Shown: one piece after another, positions 1-13,500 of the stretch
Numbering within the stretch: the stretch's first letter is position 1
Layout: each line of letters opens with the position of its first letter
Assembly: GCA_964017155.1 (NCBI GenBank)
Contig: OZ024857.1
Span: 35,798,741 to 35,862,740 of the forward strand
DNA length: 64,000 nt
Reading direction: 5' to 3'
Source: Oasisia sp. SBJ-2009
Taxonomy: Eukaryota > Annelida > Polychaeta > Sabellida > Siboglinidae
The notes under the pieces: generated by a model
What the model saw: only the letters and a program-made list of their open reading frames with translations
Told to the model about the DNA's origin: nothing
The model's database searches: none
Translations under genes and position numbers: made by a program

Positions 1-118
1 CACGCTGCTACACGCTGCTACACACTGTTAACTGTGAGTTGATAATAAACGTCTGTGCTGTTCTCTTTAGATTAATGTGTAGGCCTATGTCTATTTGTGG
101 TTTGACTACAGACGTCTA
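1..118. other. Non-coding flank
   Basis: No gene is seen. The first bases hold a short direct repeat of 'cacgctgcta'. The stretch ends with the left 6-bp target duplication (CGTCTA, 113-118) of the element that follows. Confidence 0.5.
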
Positions 119-976
119 CAGAGCTGCCAAGTTGAATTGAGTGTGATGTTGGAGATCTCCCTCCTACAGTATGTCAAAAGAGGGAGAAATATATGCAATA
201 CGCAAAGCGTCTTGCCCGAGGTTGCGAAGCAACCGATAATCCTAGGAAGGTCCGGGGGCATGCCCCCCGGGAAAAAATATCATTGAGAATGCCAAATACC
301 TGATTTCCTGCCGTTTTTGCTTATATTTTTGCTTATATTTAATTTTCTTCGAAAGTGAACTATATTTTATATAATAATATTTTATATTTTAAACTTTCAT
401 GTGTGGATATATAATTAATTTATATTTTTTATTGGGGTTTACAGAGACTTTCAAGATTCTTTCACCATTATAAAAATGGACATGGTTGTGGTATTGTAAC
501 AGTTTATTTTAGCTATAAACAGCAGTCACAAAATAAATAGTTCAAGCAGAACTGCATTTCTGTCCATTTCTAGATGTGCTCTTCTGGCGTCTTCATTTCT
601 ATCATGTGTTCTTCAGCTCTTGCTACTGCAAGATCAGCTTTCGCCTTGCTGACTGCCTTCATGACACCATCTGCCAGGCCTCTGCCAAGTTTTTTAAACC
701 GTAGCAGCTGCTGCTTGCATTGAAGGCCAACAGGTCACAGACCGTGCGGTTGGATATACTTCTATAGTCTCCGCTCGGATGCTCTCAGCACTTTCCGTAT
801 ACCGTAGATGACTCACAGCTGGTAAAACGGTACGCCGGCAAAAAAATCGGAAAAATACGCGTAAAAAAAGACAAAACGATTCTTTTGCGGGAGATTGCAA
901 ATCAAAACCGGGAGATCGGGAGATTGGGTTTATTTCCGGGAGATCTCCCGATAAATCGGGAGACTTGGCAGCTCTG
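119..976. mobile_element. Non-autonomous DNA transposon with inverted ends (hAT/IS3EU-like)
   Basis: The left end reads CAGAGCTGCCAAGT and the right end reads ACTTGGCAGCTCTG, an exact 14-bp inverted repeat. Both ends are flanked by the same six bases, CGTCTA (113-118 and 977-982), as expected for a target-site duplication. The right subterminal part has several 'cgggagat' palindromes. A C/G-rich palindrome, 'gggggcatgccccc', lies near 252-265. No intact transposase is present. The CAGAG-type end resembles hAT elements, but a 6-bp duplication fits other superfamilies better, so the superfamily stays open. Confidence 0.6.
570..715 (-). pseudogene. Possible coding remnant inside the transposon
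   Basis: On the minus strand an open stretch of about 45 codons ends at a stop at 570-572. It is rich in Lys, Ala and Glu, with an alternating 'KAVSKAKADLAVARAEE' core that would form an amphipathic helix. There is no start codon and the frame closes upstream. It may be the C-terminus of a degraded transposon or host-derived protein, or chance. I do not recognise the family. Confidence 0.25.
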
Positions 977-982
977 CGTCTA

Positions 983-1461
983 CAGTACACATGATAATAC
1001 AGTAAAGACCGAAGCCATCAGTTCACAAATGACGTACATCAACTTGAGATGCAACTCCAATGCCAAATGTTGAAGTAACATGTAAGTTCAAACTCGCGTT
1101 GACATCTAACAATAGCACATTTAGCTAAATGTACTGTTAGAGGTTCTACGTTCCATGGACGTCGATCGGTGGGGGACGGGGGGACACGTCCCCCCCCCCC
1201 CACTTTTCAGGGTGGTGGACAGCATAAGAATTGTCCCCCCCCCCCACTTTTCAATTCAGAATTGCGAGGCATATAGCCTGACTCATCATTTCTACATAGG
1301 ACTAGCCACTACATAGGACTAGCCAGACAATAAACTCGCGATATGAAATGAAGTTCCGACCGCCCATTAGAAAATCGATTAGATACATTGCTTGGCTGGC
1401 CACAGCGCGCAACTTGATCTTAGTTTAGTAAATAATCATCATGCTGGGCTGCGGTGTAGCA
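983..1461. repeat. Degraded repeat block with G- and C-tracts
   Basis: No gene is seen. At 1158-1250 a 'ggtgggggac' motif is followed by long C runs and 'acttttca', repeated twice. A related block recurs at 2165-2245, so this is part of a dispersed repeat rather than unique sequence. Confidence 0.45.
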
Positions 1462-1909
1462 CTTACATTTTTCCGACGTTATAAACGTTCCGGTTGACGT
1501 TTCTGCGCATGCGCGATAAATGTAAAATCATCAATGTGCAGCGAAACGACGAAGTATTTATGGTATATCTACTACGTGCTGCTCGTTATGACGTATATAA
1601 CCTCTCAGTAAAAAGTTATTTGGCGTAACTTAACAAGAGGAAAACAAGTTTGGGGGCATGTTTTGATAGCACGCGCAATTCACTTGACTGTAGTGCGCCA
1701 TAATCCGTTATAGTGATTTAAACAAACGTAATATTTCGTTAAACGAATTTTTTGACAACTCTTCACAGTAGTCATCACAGGAGAGTTAACGAACAGCCCG
1801 TGGCATTTATACCATAAATGCTTTGTTATTCTCTGCACATTGATGATAAATTTGTCGCGCATGCGCAGAAAGGCCAATCGGAAAGTGTATAACTACCGGA
1901 AAATTTAAG
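1462..1909. mobile_element. MITE-like element with long inverted termini
   Basis: The left end (1462 onward, starting 'cttacatttttccg') and the reverse complement of the right end (to 1909, starting 'cttaaattttccgg') stay alignable for about 100 bases. Both include 'tttctgcgcatgcgcg', 'catcaatgtgcag' and 'tatttatggtat'. The centre is short and non-coding. This is the structure of a small non-autonomous DNA transposon. I could not define a convincing target duplication. Confidence 0.6.
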
Positions 1910-2159
1910 CCACTGCCGAGCTCTATTAGTTTGCAAACTTGTGTTGATATTATTAATAGGCTCTAGCCATCAAGCACATTTTAAATGATGAAATTTGTGT
2001 TGCACTTTCACCCCTCGCCTGGTTGATGCTTATCGCCTACGGCAGAAGCGGCGGATGCCTGCACTTTGTGTAACTTATTCCCATTTGAGTGATGGCAAAT
2101 TTCTTTGGTTTTGGCCTTTGCCAAAATGTTGGATTGGAAAGTTCTACACAGGCACAGCA

Positions 2160-2664
<505 letters not shown>

Positions 2665-2766
2665 TAATAAATATGTCGTACATATTGTATATTAGACAGT
2701 ATTTCATTTATAATATTATGATGATTGCAAGTCCGTTTGAATATTGACAAACATCACACATACAAA

Positions 2767-3731
<965 letters not shown>

Positions 3732-3835
3732 TTTATAAGTGTCAATACGTATGCCGTGTACGTCCCCCCTATAACACAGTCTGCTTGCCGTAATCGCTGA
3801 ATACCCACTGGACACAACAGGAACGAACTGAGCAG
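3732..3835 (+). promoter_or_regulatory. Putative TATA promoter and 5' non-coding exon of the BTB gene
   Basis: A TATA-like 'tttataag' (3732-3739) is followed about 30 bases later by a likely start site. A short leader then ends at a strong 5' splice site, GAGCAG|GTAAGC, with the exon's last base at 3835. The next good plus-strand acceptor is at 10,524, two bases before the BTB start codon. The pair makes a coherent leader exon with a 6.7-kb intron. This is inference: no transcript supports it. Confidence 0.4.
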
Positions 3836-4790
3836 GTAAGCAACGGTGGTTTGTTGACACCAATGTTGATATCTACACGTGGCTGTGTTTACAGCTGACA
3901 GCCAGCTGAGTGCGTTATGTTTGACAGGCTGCCAAGTGCGTCTTACTTTCTGCTGGCTCACACAAAGGAACCTTGCCGTCGGCCGTGTGCGCCCCAACCT
4001 CACTCGCGCGTAGCGGGGGTAAATAGAGCGATCACAGTATAAATGTGACACTCAGGAAATTTGCCAACATATACTTTATTATTGTCCACAATTACTCAGG
4101 TGTTGTGGTAGTCCTACTTGTATGGTGACTGTTCCTGCAAGTAAAAAAATCATAAATATGTATCTTATATGCCTACAATAATACGTTGATTCTGATTCTG
4201 AGTTAAATAAATGTTACGAGGTGAAACCATTTAGATGGCTCCTACATGGCCTAGTAATGACGCATACCGGATAGGTCAACATAGATAACCCGCTGGCCCT
4301 AGGCTAAATTAACGACCTCTACGTATCGGCCTAAAACACTACTGTAAAGGTCATGCCGTATGTTGCTTAGACGTGCACTTCGTGACTCCGCCTTCGAATA
4401 CCGACCATTTCATTAAGTGACATAGATCATCATGCAGTTATCCATGTCCAAGGTGTATAATCTCATCATTGAATCTACGAAATGTAGATCGAATACAAAT
4501 GCAAAGATTGTTTTGGGTGTCTAAAATAATGTCTAGATCTCATCTCTAGATATGACAATTTGAAAGACTCTTTGCACTTCGTATGTACACGTAACATGTT
4601 ACATGCATGCACACAAGCTAGCACATGAACATCACATATGCACGCACGCACGCATGCACACATATGCCACACACACGCACGCAGGCACACACCCTCATAC
4701 ACACACGCACACATACACACACACGTACGCACGCACTTAATACAGGCGCACGCACATACAATGTTGTTATGCACACTACAACACCATTGC

Positions 4791-4828
<38 letters not shown>

Positions 4829-5296
4829 CGACGACAACAACAACAACAATATATGTCATCCTTAGCAATTGATATATCCATCACGTGACATATTCAGATA
4901 TTCTAACGTATCGTTTGTTGAAATCCTGGCCACATATCTCGCGCCTTTGCTAACAATGTGTACAACGGTTAAGTTGTAGTGAACTACATTACTATTGCGA
5001 CATTACATCTACTATTGCAAACATTACTGCATACATTTGACACAAATATCGATTTGATTTGTGTTATAAAGATAATTATCTGAAACTACAATTTAAATTA
5101 AATATACGACGAAAAGCACGTGTTCATGCAGCCATTTTTGAACGCATCACGGAGTTAGCTAAGGAGTCAGGTCACGTGATAGATGTGTCAATTATTTCAA
5201 CCATGCAATTCAACCATGCATATTTTCCAGGGATCCAACGATATTAATTGTTACCCTTTTATCGACGGCGTGCCAATGAATACGAAAGTTATAACT
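3836..5296. other. Intron/intergenic DNA with simple repeats
   Basis: No exon recognised. Holds a CA/CG-rich tract (about 4626-4735) and a (CAA)n run (about 4790-4850). Gln, Asn and Leu strings read here are microsatellite translations. Confidence 0.5.
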
Positions 5297-5620
5297 AAAA
5301 AAAGTAAAGGTAAGTTCTACATAGCGCAGTATCCAATGTTCAGGATTGTTCAAAGCTTTTAACACTTTACTCCCGCAAACCTGTTCAATCGAACAGCATC
5401 TCGCCTTCTCTGGAAAGCATCAAGCCACGCTGCAGTTAATGCCAAGACTATTCGTACACAAATATCCACCACTGTCTTTAGACACGTACTTATTCATATA
5501 ACTGAGTGAACTGGAGCAATGTAGAGAGAGAGAAAACTTGCCCAACGTCTTTCTCGGAAGCACAGGACTTGAACTCGGGCTCTCTTAGTCGAGAGTCCGA
5601 AGGTCTAGCCACCGCGCCAC
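5297..5620 (-). mobile_element. tRNA-derived SINE, copy A
   Basis: Read on the minus strand this starts with a tRNA-like head carrying an A-box-like 'tggcgcggtggc' and a B-box-like 'gagttcaagtcc'. The body has 'ttgggcaagtt', 'acattgctccagtt' and 'gacagtggtggatat', and the tail ends near 'aacttaccttt'. The same modules occur in the same order at 50,745-51,080 on the plus strand, which proves a dispersed family. A tRNA-like head with an unrelated body is typical of SINEs in marine invertebrates. The 5' head merges into the 8-bp array at 5611-5820. Confidence 0.75.
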
Positions 5621-5820
5621 CGCGCCACCGCGCCACCGCGCCACCGCGCCACCGCGCCACCGCGCCACCGCGCCACCGCGCCACCGCGCCACCGCGCCAC
5701 CGCGCCACCGCGCCACCGCGCCACCGCGCCACCGCGCCACCGCGCCACCGCGCCACCGCGCCACCGCGCCACCGCGCCACCGCGCCACCGCGCCACCGCG
5801 CCACCGCGCCACCGCGCCAC
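5611..5820. repeat. 8-bp minisatellite (CCACCGCG)n, about 26 copies
   Basis: A perfect 8-bp array whose minus-strand unit, GTGGCGCG, equals the first bases of the adjacent SINE head. Because 8 is not a multiple of 3, the array cycles through all frames without a stop. The Ala/Arg/Trp-rich and Pro/His-rich open frames are artefacts. Confidence 0.95.
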
Positions 5821-6019
5821 TGCTAAAGAGTGATATAGGTCATTGTGAAGCCCCGGTCCAAAGTTCATTATATGTCCACTAAATCTGTGAAATGTAGGCC
5901 GAGTAAAAAAACGGCGAGATGGTATACATTTGGAAGGGTGCCTGGAATAATGACCAGATCTTATCTATGGATGACTATTTGAAGGCCACTTCGCACTCCG
6001 TATGTATACGTAACATGGC

Positions 6020-6160
6020 TAGCACACACACACACGCACGCACGCATGCACGCACGCACACCACACACAAGCACACATACATACATACATACATACATAC
6101 ATACATACATACATACATACATACATACATACATACGCACGCACGCACGCACGCACGCAT
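6020..6160. repeat. (ACAT)n and (GCAC)n microsatellite
   Basis: ACAC/GCAC repeats pass into about 16 copies of ACAT and back into GCAC. This is low-complexity DNA in the putative first intron of the BTB gene. Confidence 0.9.
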
Positions 6161-7562
6161 GCATCATAATATGATGCACATTCCCATCACCACCACAACC
6201 ATAACATTACAACAACAACACAGATACGTACGTCACATCCCATGTTTTTTTTCTTTGGTAACGTATCTCTGATTAACTGGCGCCAGCGCCATTGTCCCCC
6301 TTCAATGCATGTCCCGCGACGGCTCCGTGTGCGGCATGTTCTGTCGACCACTTGATACCCTCATAGATACGACACAAGCAGTCGGCCTACGTGTGTACGT
6401 CACCGTGGTCACTCCTCAGTAGGTACGTCACTAGAGAATACGAGTCCATGTTACGCTTATCTTCGGCCACGATATCATCCAGCCTCGTCATGGTAGACGG
6501 AAGACGATAGAAACACTCTTGACCTAAGACAATCGTCCAGCGATGCAGTGAGGTTCAGTAGCACACTGGGTTAGTGTGCAGATAATAGATCGAACTGTTA
6601 TCACCCCGATTGATCTACACAGGCAAAACGTCATTCTCGCAATTTCGACGTCAAACAATGCGCCATATTGCTCAAAAGGTTGCTTGATCACATCCGGACA
6701 AATTATTCTCGACAAAACCAGGTCACGTCTGTTTTGTGACTTGCAATTGCACAAAAGTGTATATCGCTTATAAAGAGTGTATTATGTGTGCCATATTTGT
6801 TTAATGAAGACACGAAGCACAGTTAACGTCCTTTAGAGTCTGCCTCGTGCATCCGGTGTGATTATTGAGTAACACAAATACCATTGTCAAGAATTATTAT
6901 TATTATTATCATCAGCATCAGCATCAACATCGTTGCATTTTGTGGATACACAACAAATGTAAGAAAAATAGAGGAAAACAGAGCAAGTTTTTAAAAACCT
7001 TCATGTTAAAATGGCTGACCTTGTATCCCTAGTAAACAACACCAGTTTATGTGGAACGGCTCACCCATGGTCCGGACTTGACCGAGCAGTGGCCATGGTG
7101 AACATAAATATGTCTACAACACGGATTCAGCAAGGGCTGTGTGCGTCACACTCACGCAGGTGTAGAAGTATTTAGGGCCACAGACAGAATACATCGACAT
7201 CCCCTGTACACAGTTTCTTTCGTCATTGATGTGCATCGTTTCATAAATTGCTAGCTTATACAACTATTAAATAACTGAGCATCTCCACCCGCCAGTCTCC
7301 ACACATATATGGTGTCTTATGTAAGCCTCTAGATAGGTTTAATTATTTTAATTCACGTAAATTCGTGGCTTCCGCTTTTCCAGTGATTGTTAATCGGTAC
7401 CATTTCCCCTATTGCGGTTCCCCGCCTGCAGCGCGAATTCATTCAATTAAACAAATACTAAACGAGTGAGGTAGATTAAGAACACTGTGGCCTGGGTCAA
7501 TACGAGAACACCTGGCTTAAGTGTTTACAATGTTTAAATGATTCGAAGGTATCAGTGGAATT
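6161..7562. other. Intron/intergenic DNA, no gene seen
   Basis: Mixed-composition DNA with a short (ATT)n run near 6895 and (ATCAGC)n near 6910. No exon or transposon end was identified. Confidence 0.5.
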
Positions 7563-10035
7563 CTGCCTGCTGTTCCCCTCCTCTCTGTGGCCTGCTGTTC
7601 CCCTCCTCTCTGTAGCCTGCTGTTCCCCTCCTCTCTGTGGCCTGCTGTTCCCCTCCTCTCTGTGGCCCGCTGTTCCCCTCCTCTCTGTGGCCTGCTGTTC
7701 CCCCTCCTCTCTGTGGCCTGCTGTTCCCCTCCTCTCTGTGGCCCGCTGTTCCCGTCCTCTCTGTGGCCTGCTGTTCCCCTCCTCTCTGTTGCCTGCTGTT
7801 CCCCTCCTCTCTGTGGCCTGCTGTTCCCCTCCTCTCTGTGGCCTGCTGTTCCCCTCCTCTCTGTGGCCTGCTGGTCCCCTCCTCTCTGTAGCCTGCTGTT
7901 CCCCTCCTCTCTGTGGCCTGCTGTTCCCCTCCTCTCTGTGGCCTGCTGTTCCCCCTCCTCTCTGTGGCTTGCTGTTCCCCTCCTCTCTGTGGCCCGCTGT
8001 TCCCGTCCTCTCTGTGGCCTGCTGTTCCCCTCCTCTCTGTGGCCTGCTGTTCCCCTCCTCTCTGTGGCCTGCTGTTCCCCCTCCTCTCTGTGGCCTGCTG
8101 TTCCCCTCCTCTCTGTGGCCTGCTGTTCCCCTCCTCTCTGTGGCCTGCTGTTCCCCTCCTCTCTGTGACCTGCTGTTCCCCTCCTCTCTGTGGCCTGCTG
8201 TTTCCTTCCTCTCTGTGGCCTGCTGTTCCCCTCCTCTCTGTGGCCTGCTGTTCCCCTCCTCTCTGTAGCCTGCTGTTCCCGTCCTCTCTGTGGCCTGCTG
8301 TTCCCCTCCTCTCTGTGGCCTGCTGTTCCCCTCCTCTCTGTGGCCTGCTGTTCCCCTCCTCTCTGTGGCCTGCTGTTCCCCTCCTCTCTGTGGCCTGCTG
8401 TTCCCCTCCTCTCTGTGGCCTGCTGTTTCCTTCCTCTCTGTGGCCTGCTGTTCCCCTCCTCTCTGTGGCCTGCTGTTCCCCTCCTCTCTGTGGCCTGCTG
8501 TTCCCCTCCTCTCTGTGGCCTGCTGTTCCCCTCCTCTCTGTGGCCTGCTGTTTCCTTCCTCTCTGTGGCCCGCTGTTCCCCTCCTCACGGGGGCCTGCTG
8601 TTCCCCTCCTCTCTGTGGCCTGCTGTTTCCTTCCTCTCTGTGGCCTGCTGTTTCCTTCCTCTCTGTGGTCTGCTGTTTCCTTCCTCTCTGTGGCCTGCTG
8701 TTTCCTTCCTCTCTGTGGCCTGCTGTTTCCTTCCTCTCTGTGGCCTGCTGTTCCCCTCCTCTCTGTGGCCTGCTGTTCCCCTCCTCTCTGTGGCCTGCTG
8801 TTCCCGTCCTCTCTGTGGCCTGCTGTTTCCTTCCTCTCTGTGGCCTACTGTTCCCCTCCTCTCTGTGGCCTGCTGTTCCCCTCCTCTCTGTGGCCTGCTG
8901 TTCCCCTCCTCTCTGTGGCCTGCTGTTTCCTTCCTCTCTGTGGCCTGCTGTTCCCCTCCTCTCTGTGGCCTGCTGTTCCCCTCCTCTCTGTGGCCTGCTG
9001 TTCCCCTCCTCTCTGTGGCCTGCTGTTCCCCTCCTCTCTGTGGCCTGCTGTTTCCTTCCTCTCTGTGGCCCGCTGTTTCCTTCCTCTCTGTGGCCTGCTG
9101 TTTCCTTCCTCTCTGTGGCCTGCTGTTTCCTTCCTCTCTGTGGCCTGCTGTTTCCTTCCTCTCTGTGGCCTGCTGTTTCCTTCCTCTCTATGGCCTGCTG
9201 TTTCCTTCCTCTCTGTGGCCTGCTGTTTCCTTCCTCTCTGTGGCCTGATGTTCCCCTCCTCTCTGTGGCCTGCTGTTCCCCTCCTCTCTGTGGCCTGCTG
9301 TTTCCTTCCTCTCTGTGGCCTGCTGTTCCCCTCCTCTCTGTGGCCTGCTGTTTCCTTCCTCTCTGTGGCCTGATGTTCCCCTCCTCTCTGTGGCCTGCTG
9401 TTCCCCTCCTCTCTGTGGCCCGCTGTTTCCTTCCTCTCTGTGGCCTGCTGTTTCCTTCCTCTCTGTGGCCCGCTGTTCCCCTCCTCACGGGGGCCTGCTG
9501 TTCCCCTCCTCTGTGTGGCCTGCTGGTTCCTTCCTCTCTGTGGCCTGCTGTTTCCTTCCTCTCTGTGGCCTGCTGTTCCCCTCCTCTCTGTGGCCTGCTG
9601 TTCCCCTCCTCTCTGTGGCCTGCTGTTCCCCTCCTCTCTGTGGCCTGCTGTTTCCTTCCTCTCTGTGGCCTGCTGTTCCCCTCCTCTCTGTGGCCTGCTG
9701 TTTCCTTCCTCTCTGTGGCCTGCTGTTCCCCTCCTCTCTGTGGCCTGCTGTTCCCCTCCTCTCTGTGGCCTGCTGTTCCCCTCCTCTCTGTGGCCTGCTG
9801 TTTCCTTCCTCTCTGTGGCCTGCTGTTTCCTTCCTCTCTGTGGCCTGCTGTTCCCCTCCTCTCTGTGGCCTGCTGTTCCCCTCCTCTCTGTGGCCTGCTG
9901 TTTCCTTCCTCTCTGTGGCCTGCTGTTTCCTTCCTCTCTGTGGCCTGTTGTTTCCTTCCTCTCTGTGGCCTGCTGTTCCCCTCCTCTCTGTGGCCTGCTG
10001 TTTCCTTCCTCTCGGTGGCCTGCTGTTCCCTTCCT
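7563..10035. repeat. 25-bp minisatellite, about 99 copies
   Basis: The plus-strand unit is pyrimidine-rich and built from 'ctgctgttcccctcc' plus 'tctctgtggc'. A common variant has 'gtttccttcc' in the middle. Three early units have 26 bases through an extra C, and a few end 'ctctgtagc'. The whole array lies in the proposed first intron of the BTB gene. All frames are open over long distances (up to 848 codons on the minus strand). With a 25-bp period each frame rotates through the unit, so none is a credible protein. Confidence 0.95.
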
Positions 10036-10524
10036 CTTTCCATCTACATCTGTTGTCCGGTTCTTGCGGGTCTTATAACAACCTATGTATTCAATGTAAG
10101 TTGTCGTATATGAGCAGGTCACAAGTTGATGAAAGATTTAAGAGTAATATGTTTATGGCACCTTTATCTAGAAACCTGAACTCAGAGATGCTATACGACA
10201 AGAACCACTTTTCGCAATGCCGTGTACGCGCTACAGTCGTCATTACGTTTAGAGTGTTTTCAAGGGTCCTCATCTCGAATCCCTTCCTGATCTATATCCC
10301 TTCCCGATCCCGATTCCTTCCCGATCCCTATCCCGACCAGATCCCTATTCCGACCCGACCCGATCACGCCTGGAGCTGTTCAATTGCTCCGCTATCAAAG
10401 CAAGGGGCCGCATATTGGTGGACTCCTCTTGTGCACTGGTGTCCTTGCCCGTGTGTCCTCTCGTAGGAAGTTGCTGCTCCTAATGGCAATCTTGTTCAAT
10501 CTTGTAGATATCTGTATGTTGCAG
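10036..10524. other. 3' end of the proposed first intron
   Basis: Holds degenerate short repeats of 'ttcccgatccc' (about 10,270-10,370) and ends in the splice acceptor 'tgtatgttgcag' at 10,524. Nothing else is seen. Confidence 0.5.
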
Positions 10525-10526
10525 CG

Positions 10527-13500
10527 ATGCCGCTGAAGGTGGAGCCGGAAGACTGGCAGAACAGTCGCGGCGTGCTCGCCAGCAACCGCTACATGCTCGA
10601 CAACCAGATCGAGTGCGATGTACAGTTCGTCATATGCACACCAGACGGCGCGCGGGTCTTCATCCCGGCCCACAGTTACGTGTTGATCTCGCGTAGTCCC
10701 GTCTTCCACGCGATGCTCAACGGTCCGCTGGCCGAGAACAAGAAGGAGATACGTATATGTGACGTCACGCCGGAAGCATTCAACCACCTGCTAGGGTGAG
10801 TGATTATGTTTACTTTTTTCGTTTTATCGAGGGTATAGATTGTCGGAACTCATTATTACACTATAAGTCCCACAAAATGTCCCAAAAGTTAGTTTTCCAT
10901 TTTGCATGTGAATAAAACGTGATTAGCTGCGCATCGCCCGTCTCTTGCACGGTCGCTATTTCGTTTTCTCACAGTGAAAACACCTGAAAAACACGGTAGA
11001 TATTAAACTTTTTGAATCTGACGAGAATGTGATGGAAGCTGCTTGTTCAAGTGTTCACATCGCTTATGCTAGCTGCTACATTTAAATGTGAAAGATAGTG
11101 TAGGAAACAATAACTAGTTACCTAAAAACCTACATTACTGCTCTACTTTTCTATCTCGTGTGGAAATCCCCTTTTGACTGAACCGTGTTGCACCAGTTTG
11201 TTTACAGTTTCTGTACAGTTTGTGTACGGGTTGTGTACGGTTTGTGCACAATTTGTGTACAGTTTGTGTATGTTTTGAGTATGTTTTGTGTATATTTTGT
11301 GTACATTCTGTGTACGGTTTGCGTACTATTTGTGTACAGTTTGCCACTAGTGAGCACAGTAACGTTGGGTCGAGCTCAGAGATAAACTGACCGTATCAAC
11401 CTACATGGGTTGTTTTGTTATTCATGTCCAGAATCCTCAGGTAATATTTGCCAGTAATTGTTAGATATTTATGTTAATATGATTATATTGTATTGTACAT
11501 TTATTACAACCGAGTAGTAATCGCGGTCATACCTCAAATCAATTATCCATTGACTGGTTTTGTTGGTCAAACAGTGTATAATTAATTTCTACCACAAGAA
11601 TCAGTTCTTTCCTAATACGTGGTTACTAATCGAGCATGTAGTTTACCGCAAAGTGTACACAATGGCGACCACTAACCACCACCTGTTGCACACAGTAATT
11701 GTCATACCCGAATGTGCCCCGGAACTACCGATGATTGGTGGAGTATGTTTTGTACAACATGGTCAATCAGTGCAAACTCATTTTGGTTTCTTGTCTCAAA
11801 GTGTGATGTGGCGTATTTTTTGCACAGCAGTTATGACTCACTTGAAATGAGATAAATTACAAGGACAGGTTCATGCTCGAACAGTTGCTACTTAGACAGA
11901 ATGACTAATAAATAAAACGTGTACATCAATGCCGTCACGCACTGTATAAAACAAAGACTGGCAGCGCGATCCTCGAGAAAGTAATTGTGGTAAGAGCAAT
12001 GTCGTCAGCGGTCCCTGCGCACGCGGCTCTCCTAGCGGTACAGATCCCTACTGTAAGGGCGAATATGAAAGCTGGCGTTTCAGAGAATGGCGTAATAGCG
12101 GTTCAGACACCTTGCTTCAGACACCTGGCGGCTGTGTTTACGGTGGATACTGCACAGCACATATTTATTTATGAACTTATTATTACGACTTTTGGAACTT
12201 TCAGCGACTATGTTTTGTGTGGCCGAGATAAATATGTTTAACTGTGCGTCGTTTTAACTGTCAAAAGCATGTTGAGTAACTAACGAACGACTCCCCGCCA
12301 GTTACGTAATAGGCTAAACATAAAACACAAAGCGCCTATAACCCAACATCTGGCACACGGAAGCATTTCACTGTGACGTCTGCAACGGCGACACCTGGTA
12401 ATGATGACATCATCATAGTTCATGTGACAAGCCACACTCCGTGTTTGAATCTCTTACAGTGTGTCATACTGAGCGCGTTGCTCGGTGCACTCCTAGCGAC
12501 ACAGCGGACAGCCTACAGCTCCAAAACCAGCCACACTTGTCAAGTCACTCAACCGTGTCGATGCAGCCACGCGTGACGTTTGAACACGTCATCGATGTCA
12601 GCCGTTGTAACGGTAGACACTCGTTGTCGCGTCTCTTTATTTACCTCCTCTCCTGACCCGCATGGCTGATAGTGAACGGCAACCACAAGTTAGGTTACGA
12701 ATACCGCAGTAATTTAACGTAATCATTTTCATCATACAAATTATTACGGTGTCGTTAATACAGTAGCAAATTGGCAGGTAGATAGAGTAGACACGCCCGT
12801 TGCATGTACCAAGATCGGAGAGGTATAATTACTGGCGAGTTCAAAGTGCAATTACACTACACTGTGCTTTGTATGAACATTGGAGTCACGCGGGTGTCTT
12901 GATATTTTTTACAAATGTTCTGTTAAATTAATATAAAATATATCAAATATACATCTCGTCTGTCTTATGTCCAGCACAAAAGCAAATTAAAAATAAACTA
13001 GTTGCACACTGTAACAAAGTTTGTGTTTCGACTAGTAACGTAGTCCTGCTCATTAGACAAGGCTCATCGTGAAGTTGTGAGAGCATCTAACAGTGGCGCC
13101 ACATCGCGGAGCCAAGACAATCGAGGGGCTTCTCTTGACTTTGTGTTGGAAGGTGGCTATTTGCCGCCCCTCCACGTCCAAATGCATGTAAACGCCTGAT
13201 GTCAGTCTTGTCAAAAGTACCTTCAATCTAACTGAATCTAATCGAATATAATCTAACTTAACCCTAAATTTTAACTGACCCTCCAACTAAGCCTAAACGT
13301 AAAAAACGTTGTACATCCGAACAGCCATAAAAGGGCATTTGGACGTGGAGAGGAATCCATGCCATGGTCTTTGTTTTGTGGCTATACTGTGCGCAGCCTC
13401 GCAAGTTAGGTGAGTCGAAACCAGCGTGTAAACATCAGCGCCCTGGCGCACGGGGGTCATCGTCATCGTTGTGCAGCCAGTGTCCCGTGGTTGGGCAAGA

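Noticed and set aside
7497..10122. Open frames of up to 848 codons on the minus strand and 607 on the plus strand.
   Set aside because: They are translations of the 25-bp minisatellite. Several frames on both strands are open at once and the period is not a multiple of three, which is expected from a stop-free unit.
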